A stretch of 36,090 bases of DNA from Amycolatopsis echigonensis (GTDB taxonomy: Bacteria; Actinomycetota; Actinomycetes; Mycobacteriales; Pseudonocardiaceae). Made by a program: the position numbers and the translations under genes. A model generated the notes under the pieces. It was given only the letters and a program-made list of their open reading frames with translations, had not been told where the DNA came from and did not search any database. The stretch's first letter is position 1, and every line of letters begins with the position of its first letter. Location: positions 1-36,090 of the forward strand of contig NZ_JACJHR010000085.1 in the NCBI RefSeq assembly GCF_014174495.1, given 5' to 3'. This document shows, piece by piece, positions 8,399 through 16,479 of this stretch.

Positions 8399-9660
8399 CG
8401 CCCCGGAAACCCGTTCGCGGGAGGCTGCGCCGCACGTGGCAGCGGATCAGGACCGAGCCTCAGCTCGGCCGCAACGTCTCGCTGCTGACCGCGTTGCTCG
8501 TCCTGGCCGCGGTCGCCGGTGGGATCGTCCTGTCGAACCAGGGATCCGGCCTGACCAGCTGGCCCTGGACCGACCGGTTCGTGTTCCACGCCGAGTTCGA
8601 CGAAGCCCAGGGCGTCGCGGCCGGACAGGGACAGGAGGTCCGGATCGCCGGCGTCCCGGTCGGCGCGATCCAGGCCGCCCAGGTCGGCAAGGACGGCAAG
8701 GCCGATCTCGAGCTCGGCATCGACCGCGGCTACACCATCTACGACAACGCCGTTCTCGTCCTGCGGCCCAAGAGCCCGCTCAACGAGATGTACGTCGAGA
8801 TCCAGCCCGGTGGCCCACCCGGTCACGCGGTCACCGAGGGGCAGACGCTGCCCTCGGGCAACACGCGGAGCCCGGTCACCATCGACCGCGTCACGCAGCA
8901 CCTCGACGACAACACCCGGGCGGCTCTCGGCGCCCTGGTGAACGAGGCCGACGTCGCACTCGCCAACGCGCCCGAAAACCTGCCCGGCGGCCTGTCTTCG
9001 ACGGATGCCGTGGTCAAGAACCTGCAGCCCGTCGTCACCGAGCTGAACGGACGCCGCGAGTCCCTCGCCAAGCTGGTCACCTCGCTGTCGGCCATCTCGC
9101 AGAGCATCGGCGGAAACGACCAGCGGCTGACCACGCTGGCGAACTCGCTGCAACAGACGCTGCAGGCCCTCGGGGACCAGCACACTCCGCTGAACTCGTC
9201 CTTGCAGCAGCTGCCGGACTTCTCCAAGCAGCTCAAGGACGCGACCGACGCCGTCCAGGAGCTCACGACCCGGCTCGACCCGACGCTGGACGACCTTCGC
9301 GGCGCGGCGGGCTCGTTGCCCGGCGCGCTGGCCAAGCTCAGCGACACCGCCGATCACATCGGTTCGGTGGCGGACAAGGCGAACCCGGTCGTGACAGCCG
9401 CCGGACCGGTCGTGAAGGACCTGCGCCCGGTGGTCGCGGACGTGAACCAGGCATTGCCGCACCTCAAGCAGGTCAGCGCGCGGCTGAGCCCGGTGACCGC
9501 GGCTCTCGTGCCGTACCTGTCCGACCTGCAGGCGTTCGTCTACAACACCGCTTCGGCGACCAGCGTCGTCGACGGCGACGGCGGGATGCTCCGGGGCATC
9601 GGCCAGGTCGGCCCGGACACCATTCCCCTTCTCAATTCCCTCGGCCGACCGGCGAAGTGA
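8395..9660 (+). CDS. mceE: MCE-domain protein, fifth of six (MceE position)
   Basis: The 421-aa fifth MCE subunit, ATG 8395 overlapping the mceD stop, with AAGGAGG at 8384-8390. The basic N-terminus is followed by a membrane anchor at about 28-46 and an MCE domain at about 60-140 (GQEVRIAGVPVGAIQ; LNEMYVEIQPGG). The motif VTIDRVTQHLDDNTRAAL follows. In mycobacterial operons the fifth subunit is commonly a lipoprotein; this one has no cysteine near the N-terminus and looks like a simple signal-anchored protein. The end includes LSDLQAFVYNTASATSVVDGD, the conserved terminal region of this family. Confidence 0.92.
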   Translation: MTPRKPVRGRLRRTWQRIRTEPQLGRNVSLLTALLVLAAVAGGIVLSNQGSGLTSWPWTDRFVFHAEFDEAQGVAAGQGQEVRIAGVPVGAIQAAQVGKDGKADLELGIDRGYTIYDNAVLVLRPKSPLNEMYVEIQPGGPPGHAVTEGQTLPSGNTRSPVTIDRVTQHLDDNTRAALGALVNEADVALANAPENLPGGLSSTDAVVKNLQPVVTELNGRRESLAKLVTSLSAISQSIGGNDQRLTTLANSLQQTLQALGDQHTPLNSSLQQLPDFSKQLKDATDAVQELTTRLDPTLDDLRGAAGSLPGALAKLSDTADHIGSVADKANPVVTAAGPVVKDLRPVVADVNQALPHLKQVSARLSPVTAALVPYLSDLQAFVYNTASATSVVDGDGGMLRGIGQVGPDTIPLLNSLGRPAK

Positions 9661-9666
9661 GCGGCG

Positions 9667-10956
9667 ATGATCATCAGGCGTTCCCTAGTCCCGAAGCTGC
9701 AGCTCGTCGTCGTGCTGGCGTTCGCGTTGGCCTGTGCGCTGTTCTTCAGCTACCTCTGGACCGGTTCCGGCGGCCGGATCCCGCTCATCAGCAGTGACGG
9801 CTACCGGGCCTCGGTCACCTTGCCCCAGGTCTCGAACCTGGTGAAGAACTCCGACGTGATGGCCGCCGGCGTGCGCATCGGCGAGGTGGCCGACATCCAC
9901 CTCGACGGCAACCAGGCGGCCGTGACGATGCAGCTCGACTCCGGACCGCGGCCGCTGCACGAGGGCGCCACGGTGACCGTGCGGTACAAGACGTTGCTCG
10001 AGGAGACCTTCCTCGAGGTCACGGACGGCAAGGGGCCGGCGCTGCCCGACGGGACGCAGCTCCCGCCGTCCGCGGCGAAGCCGGCTGTCGAGCTGAACGA
10101 CGTGCTCAACAGCCTCGACCAGCCGACCCGTGAGGCGCTCGCCAGCTCGGTGCGTTCGCTGGGCGCGGCCACGCAGGACGGCCGGCAAAGCATCTCGGCG
10201 GCGCTCACCGGGCTCGGCGAGACCGCGCGTCAGGGCAAGAGCGCGTTGAGCGCACTGGCCGCGCAGTCCGACGACCTGCGCAAGCTGACCGGGGACGCGG
10301 CGACTCTGGTGGCCGCCCTCGACAGCCGGCAGGGGCAGATCGAGCAGCTCGTCGACCAGGCCGGGCAGCTCACCTCGGTCACCGCGGGAAGCAGCGAGGA
10401 CCTCGAAAAGGTCATGCGGAAGCTGCCGGGCCTGCTCGACACCGCCCGGACGGCGAGTGCCGGGCTGACCAGCCTGTCCCAGTCGCTGGGGCCGGTCGCG
10501 GCGAACCTGAAGAAGGCGTCGCCGGACGTGGCGGCCGCGCTCGAACAGCTGCCCCAGACCGCGGCCGACCTGCGCGGGTTGCTCCCGTCGCTGAACGGGG
10601 TCTTGGACTCGGCGCCGGACACGCTCGCCCGGGTTCCCACCGTGTCCGACGACGCGCGCGCGTTGATCCCGCCGGTCGACGTCGCCCTCCGGGACGTCAA
10701 CCCGATGCTCGCCTACCTCGGGCCGTACGACCGCGAGATCACCGGGTTCTTCGTCAACTTCGGGCAGGCGCTCAACACGCAGAACGGCGTGCTCAAGGTC
10801 ATGTTGCTGGCCAACGACAAGAGCCTGCGCGGGCTGCCGATCACCGGCACGTTGCCGCTGTTCGACCGCAACAACCCGTACCCGGGCGCCGGTTCGCTCA
10901 ACAACCCGGCGCCGTTCTCCGGCCAGTACCCGCGGGTGCAGCAAGAAGGGAAGTAG
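9667..10956 (+). CDS. mceF: MCE-domain protein, sixth of six (MceF)
   Basis: The 429-aa last MCE subunit, starting six bases after the mceE stop. A membrane anchor spans about residues 8-31. It contains Cys23, but the cysteine sits in the middle of the hydrophobic stretch with Ala at position -3, so I do not read it as a lipobox. The MCE domain is about 45-118 (SDVMAAGVRIGEVADI; LLEETFLEVTDG), then VELNDVLNSLDQPTREAL, the best-conserved copy of the post-domain motif. The helical region and the terminal YLGPYDREITGFFVNFGQAL segment are as expected. It should close the heteromeric MCE assembly with subunits A-E. Confidence 0.93.
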   Translation: MIIRRSLVPKLQLVVVLAFALACALFFSYLWTGSGGRIPLISSDGYRASVTLPQVSNLVKNSDVMAAGVRIGEVADIHLDGNQAAVTMQLDSGPRPLHEGATVTVRYKTLLEETFLEVTDGKGPALPDGTQLPPSAAKPAVELNDVLNSLDQPTREALASSVRSLGAATQDGRQSISAALTGLGETARQGKSALSALAAQSDDLRKLTGDAATLVAALDSRQGQIEQLVDQAGQLTSVTAGSSEDLEKVMRKLPGLLDTARTASAGLTSLSQSLGPVAANLKKASPDVAAALEQLPQTAADLRGLLPSLNGVLDSAPDTLARVPTVSDDARALIPPVDVALRDVNPMLAYLGPYDREITGFFVNFGQALNTQNGVLKVMLLANDKSLRGLPITGTLPLFDRNNPYPGAGSLNNPAPFSGQYPRVQQEGK

Positions 10957-13338
10957 GTGAGGCGGATGCCGAGGGGTGACGGGAGGCTGCGGCGCACGGT
11001 GACCCGGGTGTGGTCCGCGATGGCGCGCGCGGGCCATCGCGGGTGGACCGAGGTCCGGCATCCCACCCGCCGATCGCTCGCGGCGGCCGCGCTCGCGCTC
11101 GTCGGCACCGCGTTCCTGCTGGGCGGCCTCGCGCAGCTGCGGGTGCAGACCAACCTCGAGTCGTTCCTGCCCGACGGCGACCCCGCACTCGCCCAGTACG
11201 ACGACGTGGCGCGCTCGTTCGGCGGGGACCCCGTCGTGGTGCTGGTCCGGTCGAAGGCACCGGGCCAGCAGCTCGACACCGCGCACCTCTTGCCCCTGCT
11301 CGGTCTCGAAGGACAGCTCGCCAAGCTGCCCGACGTCGCGACGGTCTACGGACCGGGAACGACGCTGAACCAGATCGCCGGCCAGACCCAGCTCCTCCTC
11401 GCCGAGCTGTCCGGTCGCCGGGACGGGATCCGCGCGGAGGCGGTTGACACAGCCAAGAAGCGCGGCGAGTCCCAGGCGAAAGCCGACCAGGCGGGACAGG
11501 CGGCACTCGAGCAGTTCGACCTGAGGTACGGCAAGCTCCTCGTCCAGGCGCTGCCGTCCGGACTGCCGACGCTGCGCAACGCCGACTTCGTCAAGTCGGT
11601 CGTCTACGGAACCCAGGGCAACCCGAAGGCGCAGTGGCGCTTCATCGTGCCGACGAACGACTCGGTGGCGATCCTCGTGCGACCACGTCAAGGACTCGAC
11701 GAGACGTCTACCCGGGTCCTGGTCCAGGGCGTCCGGGAGAAGGTCGACGGGGCGAAGCTCGACGCCGCCGAGGTTCGGGTCTCCGGCGTGCCCGTGATCG
11801 TCTCGTCGCTCGGCGACCAGGTGCGCGGCGAGATCCCCCTGCTCGGCGGGATCGCGGTCCTCGGCGTCTCCGCGTGTTTCTTCCTGGTCCCGTGGACTCG
11901 ACGGCGTCGCCGGCTGCTGCCGGTCGTGACGACGCTGATCGCGATCGGGCTGACTCTCGCCGCGTTCGGCTGGCTCGACCGGCCGGTGTCGCTGGGGGTC
12001 GTGGCGTTCCTGTCCGTCCTGCTCGGGATCGGCAGCTACTACCCGACCTATTTCGCGCAACGCGCGAGCAGGCGCGTCGTGGTGGTGGTCGTAGCTGCGA
12101 GTGCCGCCAGTTTCGCCACGTTGACGCTGTCGCCGCTGCCGTTCGTCCGGGATCTCGGCTTCGCGATGGCGCTCGGCGTCCTGCTCTCGGCCGGCACCGG
12201 GTTCCTGCTGCTCGGCCGGGGAGAAGCGGCGTCGGCTCCGCGACCGGCGGTGGCCGATGCCGTCGCACAGCCTTCGCGGCGCGTCCGGTTCGCGGTGGCC
12301 GCGATCGCTCTCGTGGCCGCCGGCGTCGGCTGGGCCGCGCTGCCCCAGCTGAAGATCGAGGGAAGTCTCGACAACCTCGCGGCCGGACTGCCCGCGGTCG
12401 ACGACGCTCGCGGTGTGGAAGCGGTCATGGGGTCGTCCGGCGAGCTGGACGTCGTCCTTCGCGGCGACAACGTGCTCAGCCCGGCGGCTGTCGCGTGGTC
12501 GCAACAGGCGCAGAACGTCGCGGTCGCCCGGCACGGAGACCAGATGCGCCCGGTGGTCTCTCCTCCCGGGCTGCTGCCCTTCCTCGGACCTTCGCCGACT
12601 GCAGAGCAGATCATCGCCGGCGTGCGGCTGCTCCCGCCGTACCTGGCGAGCGCGGTGTTCCGAGAGGACAACAAGGTCGCGCTGCTCAGCTACGGCGTGA
12701 AGCTCGAGGACGTCGGGCAGCTGCAGGCACTGCGCGACGATCTGCGCACCGTGCTGCCATCGCCGCCGCCGGGCTACACGGTCGAGGTGACCGGCCTGCC
12801 GATGGCCGCGGTGCGGGGCAACGAGCTGCTTTCGGGCGGCAGGGTCCTGAGCAACACGGCCGGGATCGCGGTCGCGGGGCTCGTCCTGCTGATCGGGCTG
12901 CGGCGCCGCGGCGACGCGGTGCGGGCGGCGCTGGCAGCGGTACTCGCCACCGGCGCGGGCCTGTGCCTGCTCTGGCTCGCCGGGATCGCGCTGAGCCCGA
13001 TCACCGTCGCACTGGGATCGCTGACCGCGGCCGTCGGCTGCGAATTCACGGTCGTGCTTTCCCATGCGGTACGGGAGGGGAGTCGCCGTCTGCGCCGGTC
13101 GGTCCTGCTCGCCACCGCGACTTCGATGATCGGCTACCTGGTGCTGCTCGCGTCCGGGCTCGCCGCGATCCGCGAGTTCGGCGTCCTCCTGGCGGCGTCG
13201 GTCCTGCTCGCCCTGGCCTCGGCGTGGTGCGTCGTCTGGGCCACGAGCGGCCGGCCGCCTCGACCAAATCCCGGAGCCGAACCGGGAACGACCGAGTCCG
13301 ACGCACCTCGCGAAACCATGGTTGGAGCTCACCGATGA
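10957..13338 (+). CDS. MMPL/RND-superfamily membrane protein
   Basis: A 793-aa RND-type protein with the usual internal duplication: a first membrane helix at about 42-60, a large extracytoplasmic loop (61-290), helices at about 293-420, a second loop (465-630), and a final helix bundle at about 634-763. RND proteins of this type move lipids or hydrophobic compounds using the proton gradient. The usual GxGxDY motif of helix 4 reads GIGSYY here, placing Tyr361 where Asp is expected, and the matching motif in the second half reads VGCEF, with Glu696 instead of Asp. Start: GTG 10957 directly after the mceF stop, with GAAGGG upstream; ATG 10966 is an alternative. Its place inside the mce operon suggests it works with the importer; direction and substrate are unknown. 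Confidence 0.88.
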   Translation: MRRMPRGDGRLRRTVTRVWSAMARAGHRGWTEVRHPTRRSLAAAALALVGTAFLLGGLAQLRVQTNLESFLPDGDPALAQYDDVARSFGGDPVVVLVRSKAPGQQLDTAHLLPLLGLEGQLAKLPDVATVYGPGTTLNQIAGQTQLLLAELSGRRDGIRAEAVDTAKKRGESQAKADQAGQAALEQFDLRYGKLLVQALPSGLPTLRNADFVKSVVYGTQGNPKAQWRFIVPTNDSVAILVRPRQGLDETSTRVLVQGVREKVDGAKLDAAEVRVSGVPVIVSSLGDQVRGEIPLLGGIAVLGVSACFFLVPWTRRRRRLLPVVTTLIAIGLTLAAFGWLDRPVSLGVVAFLSVLLGIGSYYPTYFAQRASRRVVVVVVAASAASFATLTLSPLPFVRDLGFAMALGVLLSAGTGFLLLGRGEAASAPRPAVADAVAQPSRRVRFAVAAIALVAAGVGWAALPQLKIEGSLDNLAAGLPAVDDARGVEAVMGSSGELDVVLRGDNVLSPAAVAWSQQAQNVAVARHGDQMRPVVSPPGLLPFLGPSPTAEQIIAGVRLLPPYLASAVFREDNKVALLSYGVKLEDVGQLQALRDDLRTVLPSPPPGYTVEVTGLPMAAVRGNELLSGGRVLSNTAGIAVAGLVLLIGLRRRGDAVRAALAAVLATGAGLCLLWLAGIALSPITVALGSLTAAVGCEFTVVLSHAVREGSRRLRRSVLLATATSMIGYLVLLASGLAAIREFGVLLAASVLLALASAWCVVWATSGRPPRPNPGAEPGTTESDAPRETMVGAHR

Positions 13339-14702
13339 GCACAGAAACGACGGAACGGAACGCCAAGCACGGCCCCAAGGCCGAGAGCGCCCGTGCCCGG
13401 CTGCGGTCGGCCCTGGCCGGTGACGAGCCGGCGACGGTTCCCGCGAAGGCGGAGGCTTCGACGGACGAACCGGTGTCGACCGAGGCGGACCAGGCGCGGG
13501 CCCGTCTGCGCGCCGCTCTCGGCCCGGCCGAGGAGAAAGCGGCTGAGACGTCCAGTACCGACGGTGCGGAGGACGCTCCCGCACGACGGCGCCGCCTGAG
13601 GCTTCCGCGGAGCAAGCGGATGCGGATCATCTCGGCCCTGGTGCTGGTCGTGCTGCTGCTGGGCACCGGAGGCTTCTTCGTGCTCAAGTCCGGGCGGTCG
13701 CTCCTCGGCCTGCAGTCCGGTGAAGGCGTGCTGTCCTTCCTGCCGACCTGGCTGCCGTCAGGCGTGGCCTTCGAGTACGGCGACCGACGGGTGTCCACGA
13801 GCGAGCTGGACAGCGAAGTCGACACGCTCCACGCCCTCTACGGGGTGCAGGTGCCGACAGACCAGGGCCAGCTGGGCAACTTCCGCAAGGACGCCGCGAA
13901 GGCGTATGCGGTCAGCTTGATCCTCGACCACGCCGCAGCGGACAACGGCATAGTCATCGCGGACAAGACCGCTCGCGACACGCTGTCGAAGTTCGTCGCC
14001 GAGAAGCTCGGCAACGGCCCCGACGCCTACAACAAGTTCGTGGCCGCCCTCGGCGAGCAGGGCACCACCGAGCAGGCCGTCGTCGACGAGCTCAAGCGCC
14101 GGCTCGCGCTGGCCCAGCTCTTCGACAAGCTCACCGCGGATGTCCCTGCCGTCAGCGACCAGGACGTGACCACGGCTTTCGAACAACGCAAGGCCACCCT
14201 CGGGACGCCGGAGAAGCGTGCTGTGTCGAACATCGTGGTCCAGTCGCAGGCGGACGCGAACAAGGTCGTCACGGCACTCCGCGGCGGTACGCCGTTCGCG
14301 GAGGAAGCGAAGCAGGTCAGCCTCGACGGCAGCACCCGCGACAAGGGCGGTGACCTGGGCACCGTGAGCAAGGACCAGCTCGACGCCGGCTACGGCGACG
14401 CGGCGTTCAAGGCGAAGCCGGGGGAGGTCTTCGGCCCGGTGCAGAACCAGTACGGCTGGAACGTCGGCCTGGTCGGCCAGGTCACGGCCGCGACCCCGGC
14501 TGACTTCGCCCAGGCGAAGGAGCCGCTCCGGCAGCAGCTGCTCACCGAACGCGCGCTGGACAAGTGGCGCACGTGGCTCGGCGGCCAGATCCGCGCGGCA
14601 GGGGTCCGGTACGCCGACGACTACCGGCCCGCCGACCCGGACGCCGCTCCGGGCAACGCACCGACGCAGGCGGGGATCCCGGCTTCCGGCGGCGGCAAGT
14701 GA
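13335..14702 (+). CDS. Membrane-anchored parvulin/SurA-like foldase protein
   Basis: A 455-aa protein whose ATG overlaps the MMPL stop (ATGA), with GGAG at 13324-13327. The cytoplasmic N-terminal tail carries two similar motifs, ESARARLRSALA (17-28) and DQARARLRAALG (52-63). One membrane helix lies at about 98-117. The outer part has a SurA-N-like helical region (about 150-290) and a parvulin-like domain at about 296-383, recognisable by GGDLGTVSKDQL and AAFKAKPGEVFGPVQNQYGW. The histidines normally present in the two parvulin active-site strands (HILV and GYHII-type) are Asn here (Asn299, Asn376), so prolyl isomerase activity is doubtful and a chaperone or scaffold role is possible. The operon position suggests help in folding or assembling the exported Mce domains (inference). 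Confidence 0.8.
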   Translation: MSTETTERNAKHGPKAESARARLRSALAGDEPATVPAKAEASTDEPVSTEADQARARLRAALGPAEEKAAETSSTDGAEDAPARRRRLRLPRSKRMRIISALVLVVLLLGTGGFFVLKSGRSLLGLQSGEGVLSFLPTWLPSGVAFEYGDRRVSTSELDSEVDTLHALYGVQVPTDQGQLGNFRKDAAKAYAVSLILDHAAADNGIVIADKTARDTLSKFVAEKLGNGPDAYNKFVAALGEQGTTEQAVVDELKRRLALAQLFDKLTADVPAVSDQDVTTAFEQRKATLGTPEKRAVSNIVVQSQADANKVVTALRGGTPFAEEAKQVSLDGSTRDKGGDLGTVSKDQLDAGYGDAAFKAKPGEVFGPVQNQYGWNVGLVGQVTAATPADFAQAKEPLRQQLLTERALDKWRTWLGGQIRAAGVRYADDYRPADPDAAPGNAPTQAGIPASGGGK

Positions 14703-14917
14703 GCGCGCTCGTGTTCCTGGCCATGGCCGCCGTGCTGGGCGCCGTCGGATGGTGGGGCAGGCGGCACGCGCCGGCGCTGGCCGGGTTCCACTACGACGAG
14801 CAGCACCGGCGGAAGAACGCACGGGTCATCCGCCGCGGCGGTGCCGTCTGCTGGGTCATGGCGGCCTTGTTCACGGCGTTCGCCGTGCTGACTTTCGTGA
14901 CGTCGCTGCTCAGCTGA
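14699..14917 (+). CDS. Small two-helix membrane protein ending the mce operon
   Basis: A 72-aa protein of unknown family, starting at GTG 14699 in a GTGA overlap with the preceding stop. Two hydrophobic segments (about residues 2-19 and 48-70) flank a basic, His-rich loop (RRHAPALAGFHYDEQHRRKNARVIRRGG) that should face the cytoplasm. The tight coupling to the parvulin-like gene suggests it is translated as part of the mce operon and may be an accessory membrane subunit. Its last eight bases overlap the convergent gene on the other strand. Confidence 0.7.
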   Translation: MSALVFLAMAAVLGAVGWWGRRHAPALAGFHYDEQHRRKNARVIRRGGAVCWVMAALFTAFAVLTFVTSLLS

Positions 14918-15368
14918 GCGGGCCGGCGTCCGAACGCGGTCGCGGGCTCGGACGCCACCCGTTCAGGTACCGGTGCGTGCGTGTGGTCAGGAAGGGCACG
15001 CTGCCCGCCGTGACCAGCACGAGCCCGGCGATGGTCGAGATCGGGTGGTGCCCGAGGGCGATCAGTAGCACCACCGCCACGCTGATGGGCGGGAGCAGGT
15101 AGGCCGCGCGCCGCCGTCCGGCGAGGAGCCGGGAGAGCAGGGCGATCGTCAGCACTGCCGCGGCCGCCACGATGAGCGGTACGCCGATCTCGAGCGCGCC
15201 GACTCCGGCGAAGTCCGGTCCGAACGCCTCGCCTGCCGCGGCGGAGCTATCGTCGTGTCCGGTGCTCAGCACGTCGCCGATCGCCGCGGCCAGCTCGACG
15301 ATCCCGAGACAGAACCACGCCGCCGTGGCGAACAGGAGGGCGGGTGGAGCGGTTCTGCTTGCGGGCAT
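14910..15368 (-). CDS. Four-helix membrane protein, unknown function
   Basis: A 152-aa protein with four predicted membrane helices, roughly residues 8-33, 55-82, 89-107 and 108-128, and a basic, Pro-rich C-terminus. An acidic, Ser/Ala-rich loop lies between helices 1 and 2. I do not recognise the family. The ATG at 15368-15366 is preceded by GGGAG on this strand. The gene converges on the mce operon with an eight-base overlap of the 3' ends and is transcribed away from the MDR gene at 15459, so the 90-base gap between the two starts must hold both promoters. Confidence 0.7.
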   Translation of the reverse strand: MPASRTAPPALLFATAAWFCLGIVELAAAIGDVLSTGHDDSSAAAGEAFGPDFAGVGALEIGVPLIVAAAAVLTIALLSRLLAGRRRAAYLLPPISVAVVLLIALGHHPISTIAGLVLVTAGSVPFLTTRTHRYLNGWRPSPRPRSDAGPLS

Positions 15369-15388
15369 GGGTGACTCCCGTCGCCGAG

Positions 15389-15405
15389 AAATTTACTGAA
15401 CATTA
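15389..15405. promoter_or_regulatory. Operator-like AT-rich site in the divergent promoter of the MDR gene
   Basis: The 17-mer AAATTTACTGAACATTA shares 11 of 17 positions with the site at 18826-18842 (AATTTA and ACATT in the same register). It lies in the 90-base spacer between the divergent genes at 15368 and 15459. A TAGAAT hexamer at 15404-15409 could be a -10 element for the rightward gene. This is the weakest palindrome of the set. Confidence 0.4.
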
Positions 15406-15458
15406 GAATACGTCGGAGAGGTGGCTCTGAGAAGAGCGCACACGGTGGGAGGTACGCG

Positions 15459-16424
15459 GTGAAGGCGTTGGTGCAGAGGGAGCTCACGGGCCCGGATGGG
15501 CTCGTGTGGTCCGACATGGACGCACCGGAGGCCGAGGACCACGTTGTCTTGGACGTCCGTGCGGCCGGCATCTGCTACCCGGACCTTCTGCTGACGCAGG
15601 GCCGGTACCAGGCTGCCGCGCAGCCGCCGTTCGTGCCGGGCAGCGAAGTCGCCGGCGTGGTCGTGCGCGCTCCCGCAGGCAGCGAGTTCGCCGAAGGGCA
15701 GAACGTGCTCGCCGCGCCCGGCATCGGCGGGTATGCCGAGCGTCTGGCGGTCCCACCCGCGTTCGTTCTGCCGATGCCGCAGGGGCTCGACTTCGCCCAA
15801 GGCGCCGCGATACTGGCCAATCACCAGACTGTCCACTTCGCACTCACCCGCCGAGCCGGACTGCTGGCGGGAGAAAAGGTTTTGGTTCTGGGCTCGGCCG
15901 GCGGCATCGGCTCGGCCGCGATCCAGGTCGCGAAGGCACTCGGTGCGAGGGTGCTGGCCGGCGTCCGGCGGGACCACACCGAGGAGTTCCTGCGCGGGCT
16001 GGGCGCGGACGAGGTGGTTCCCCTGCGGGAAGGCTGGCTCGCCGAGGCGAAGGACCTGACCGCGGGCGCTGGCGTCGACATCGTCGTGGACCCGGTCGGC
16101 GGAGACGTCTTCGACGATGCTGTACGGGCGCTTTCGCCGGGAGGTCGGCTGCTCGTGCTGGGCTTCGCCGGTGGCGCGATCCCGACCGTGAAAGTCAACC
16201 GGTTGTTGCTGCGCAACGTCAGCGTGGTGGGTGCGGGCTGGGGCGAGTTCCTCCGGACGAATCCGGCGGCGTTGCGAGAAACCGCGGACGCGCTGGCCGA
16301 GCTGGTCGCGGGCGGGCTGCGCCCGCCGGTCACGGCGACCTATCCGCTGGAGCGAGGCGCTGAAGCGCTCCGGGACCTCGCGGCGGGCAAGATCGTCGGC
16401 AAGGCGGTACTGGTCAACGGTTGA
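15459..16424 (+). CDS. MDR-family NADPH:quinone oxidoreductase-like protein
   Basis: A 321-aa zinc-free medium-chain dehydrogenase/reductase. It has the N-terminal GroES-like part (AAGICYPDLLLTQGRY, GSEVAGVV) and a Rossmann part with the nucleotide motif GSAGGIGSAA at residues 145-154. The zinc-ligand cysteines of alcohol dehydrogenases are absent, as expected for quinone-oxidoreductase or enoyl-reductase-like members, which reduce C=C bonds or quinones with NADPH. GTG 15459 has GGGAGG at 15447-15452. It faces the acyl-CoA dehydrogenase gene across a terminator hairpin. A role in reducing an unsaturated intermediate of the neighbouring pathway is plausible but not shown by the sequence. Confidence 0.85.
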   Translation: MKALVQRELTGPDGLVWSDMDAPEAEDHVVLDVRAAGICYPDLLLTQGRYQAAAQPPFVPGSEVAGVVVRAPAGSEFAEGQNVLAAPGIGGYAERLAVPPAFVLPMPQGLDFAQGAAILANHQTVHFALTRRAGLLAGEKVLVLGSAGGIGSAAIQVAKALGARVLAGVRRDHTEEFLRGLGADEVVPLREGWLAEAKDLTAGAGVDIVVDPVGGDVFDDAVRALSPGGRLLVLGFAGGAIPTVKVNRLLLRNVSVVGAGWGEFLRTNPAALRETADALAELVAGGLRPPVTATYPLERGAEALRDLAAGKIVGKAVLVNG

Positions 16425-16436
16425 GCGAAGTGGGAA

Positions 16437-16474
16437 GCGGGACCGGCCGTCGGGGGACGTGCGGCCGGCCCCGC
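16437..16474. terminator. GC-rich hairpin between convergent genes, likely bidirectional terminator
   Basis: The arms GCGGGACCGGCCG (16437-16449) and CGGCCGGCCCCGC (16462-16474) pair over 13 positions with one A/C mismatch around a 12-base loop. The hairpin fits between the stop of the MDR gene (16424) and the stop of the acyl-CoA dehydrogenase (16480). It has no strong T-run, which is common for actinomycete terminators. Confidence 0.65.
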
Positions 16475-16479
16475 CGTCT

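Noticed and set aside
9667..9740. Lipoprotein signal in the sixth Mce protein
   Set aside because: Cys23 is followed by more hydrophobic residues and preceded by Ala at -3, which fits a membrane helix better than a lipobox.
9685..13584. A 1299-codon minus-strand open frame opposite the mceF, RND and parvulin genes
   Set aside because: Mirror of genuine high-GC coding sequence with no recognisable domain and no ribosome site.
14908..14919. Perfect 12-bp palindrome GCTCAGCTGAGC over the two convergent stop codons
   Set aside because: No loop and no T-run, and the overlap of TCA and TGA stops already forces part of the symmetry; not convincing as a terminator or operator.
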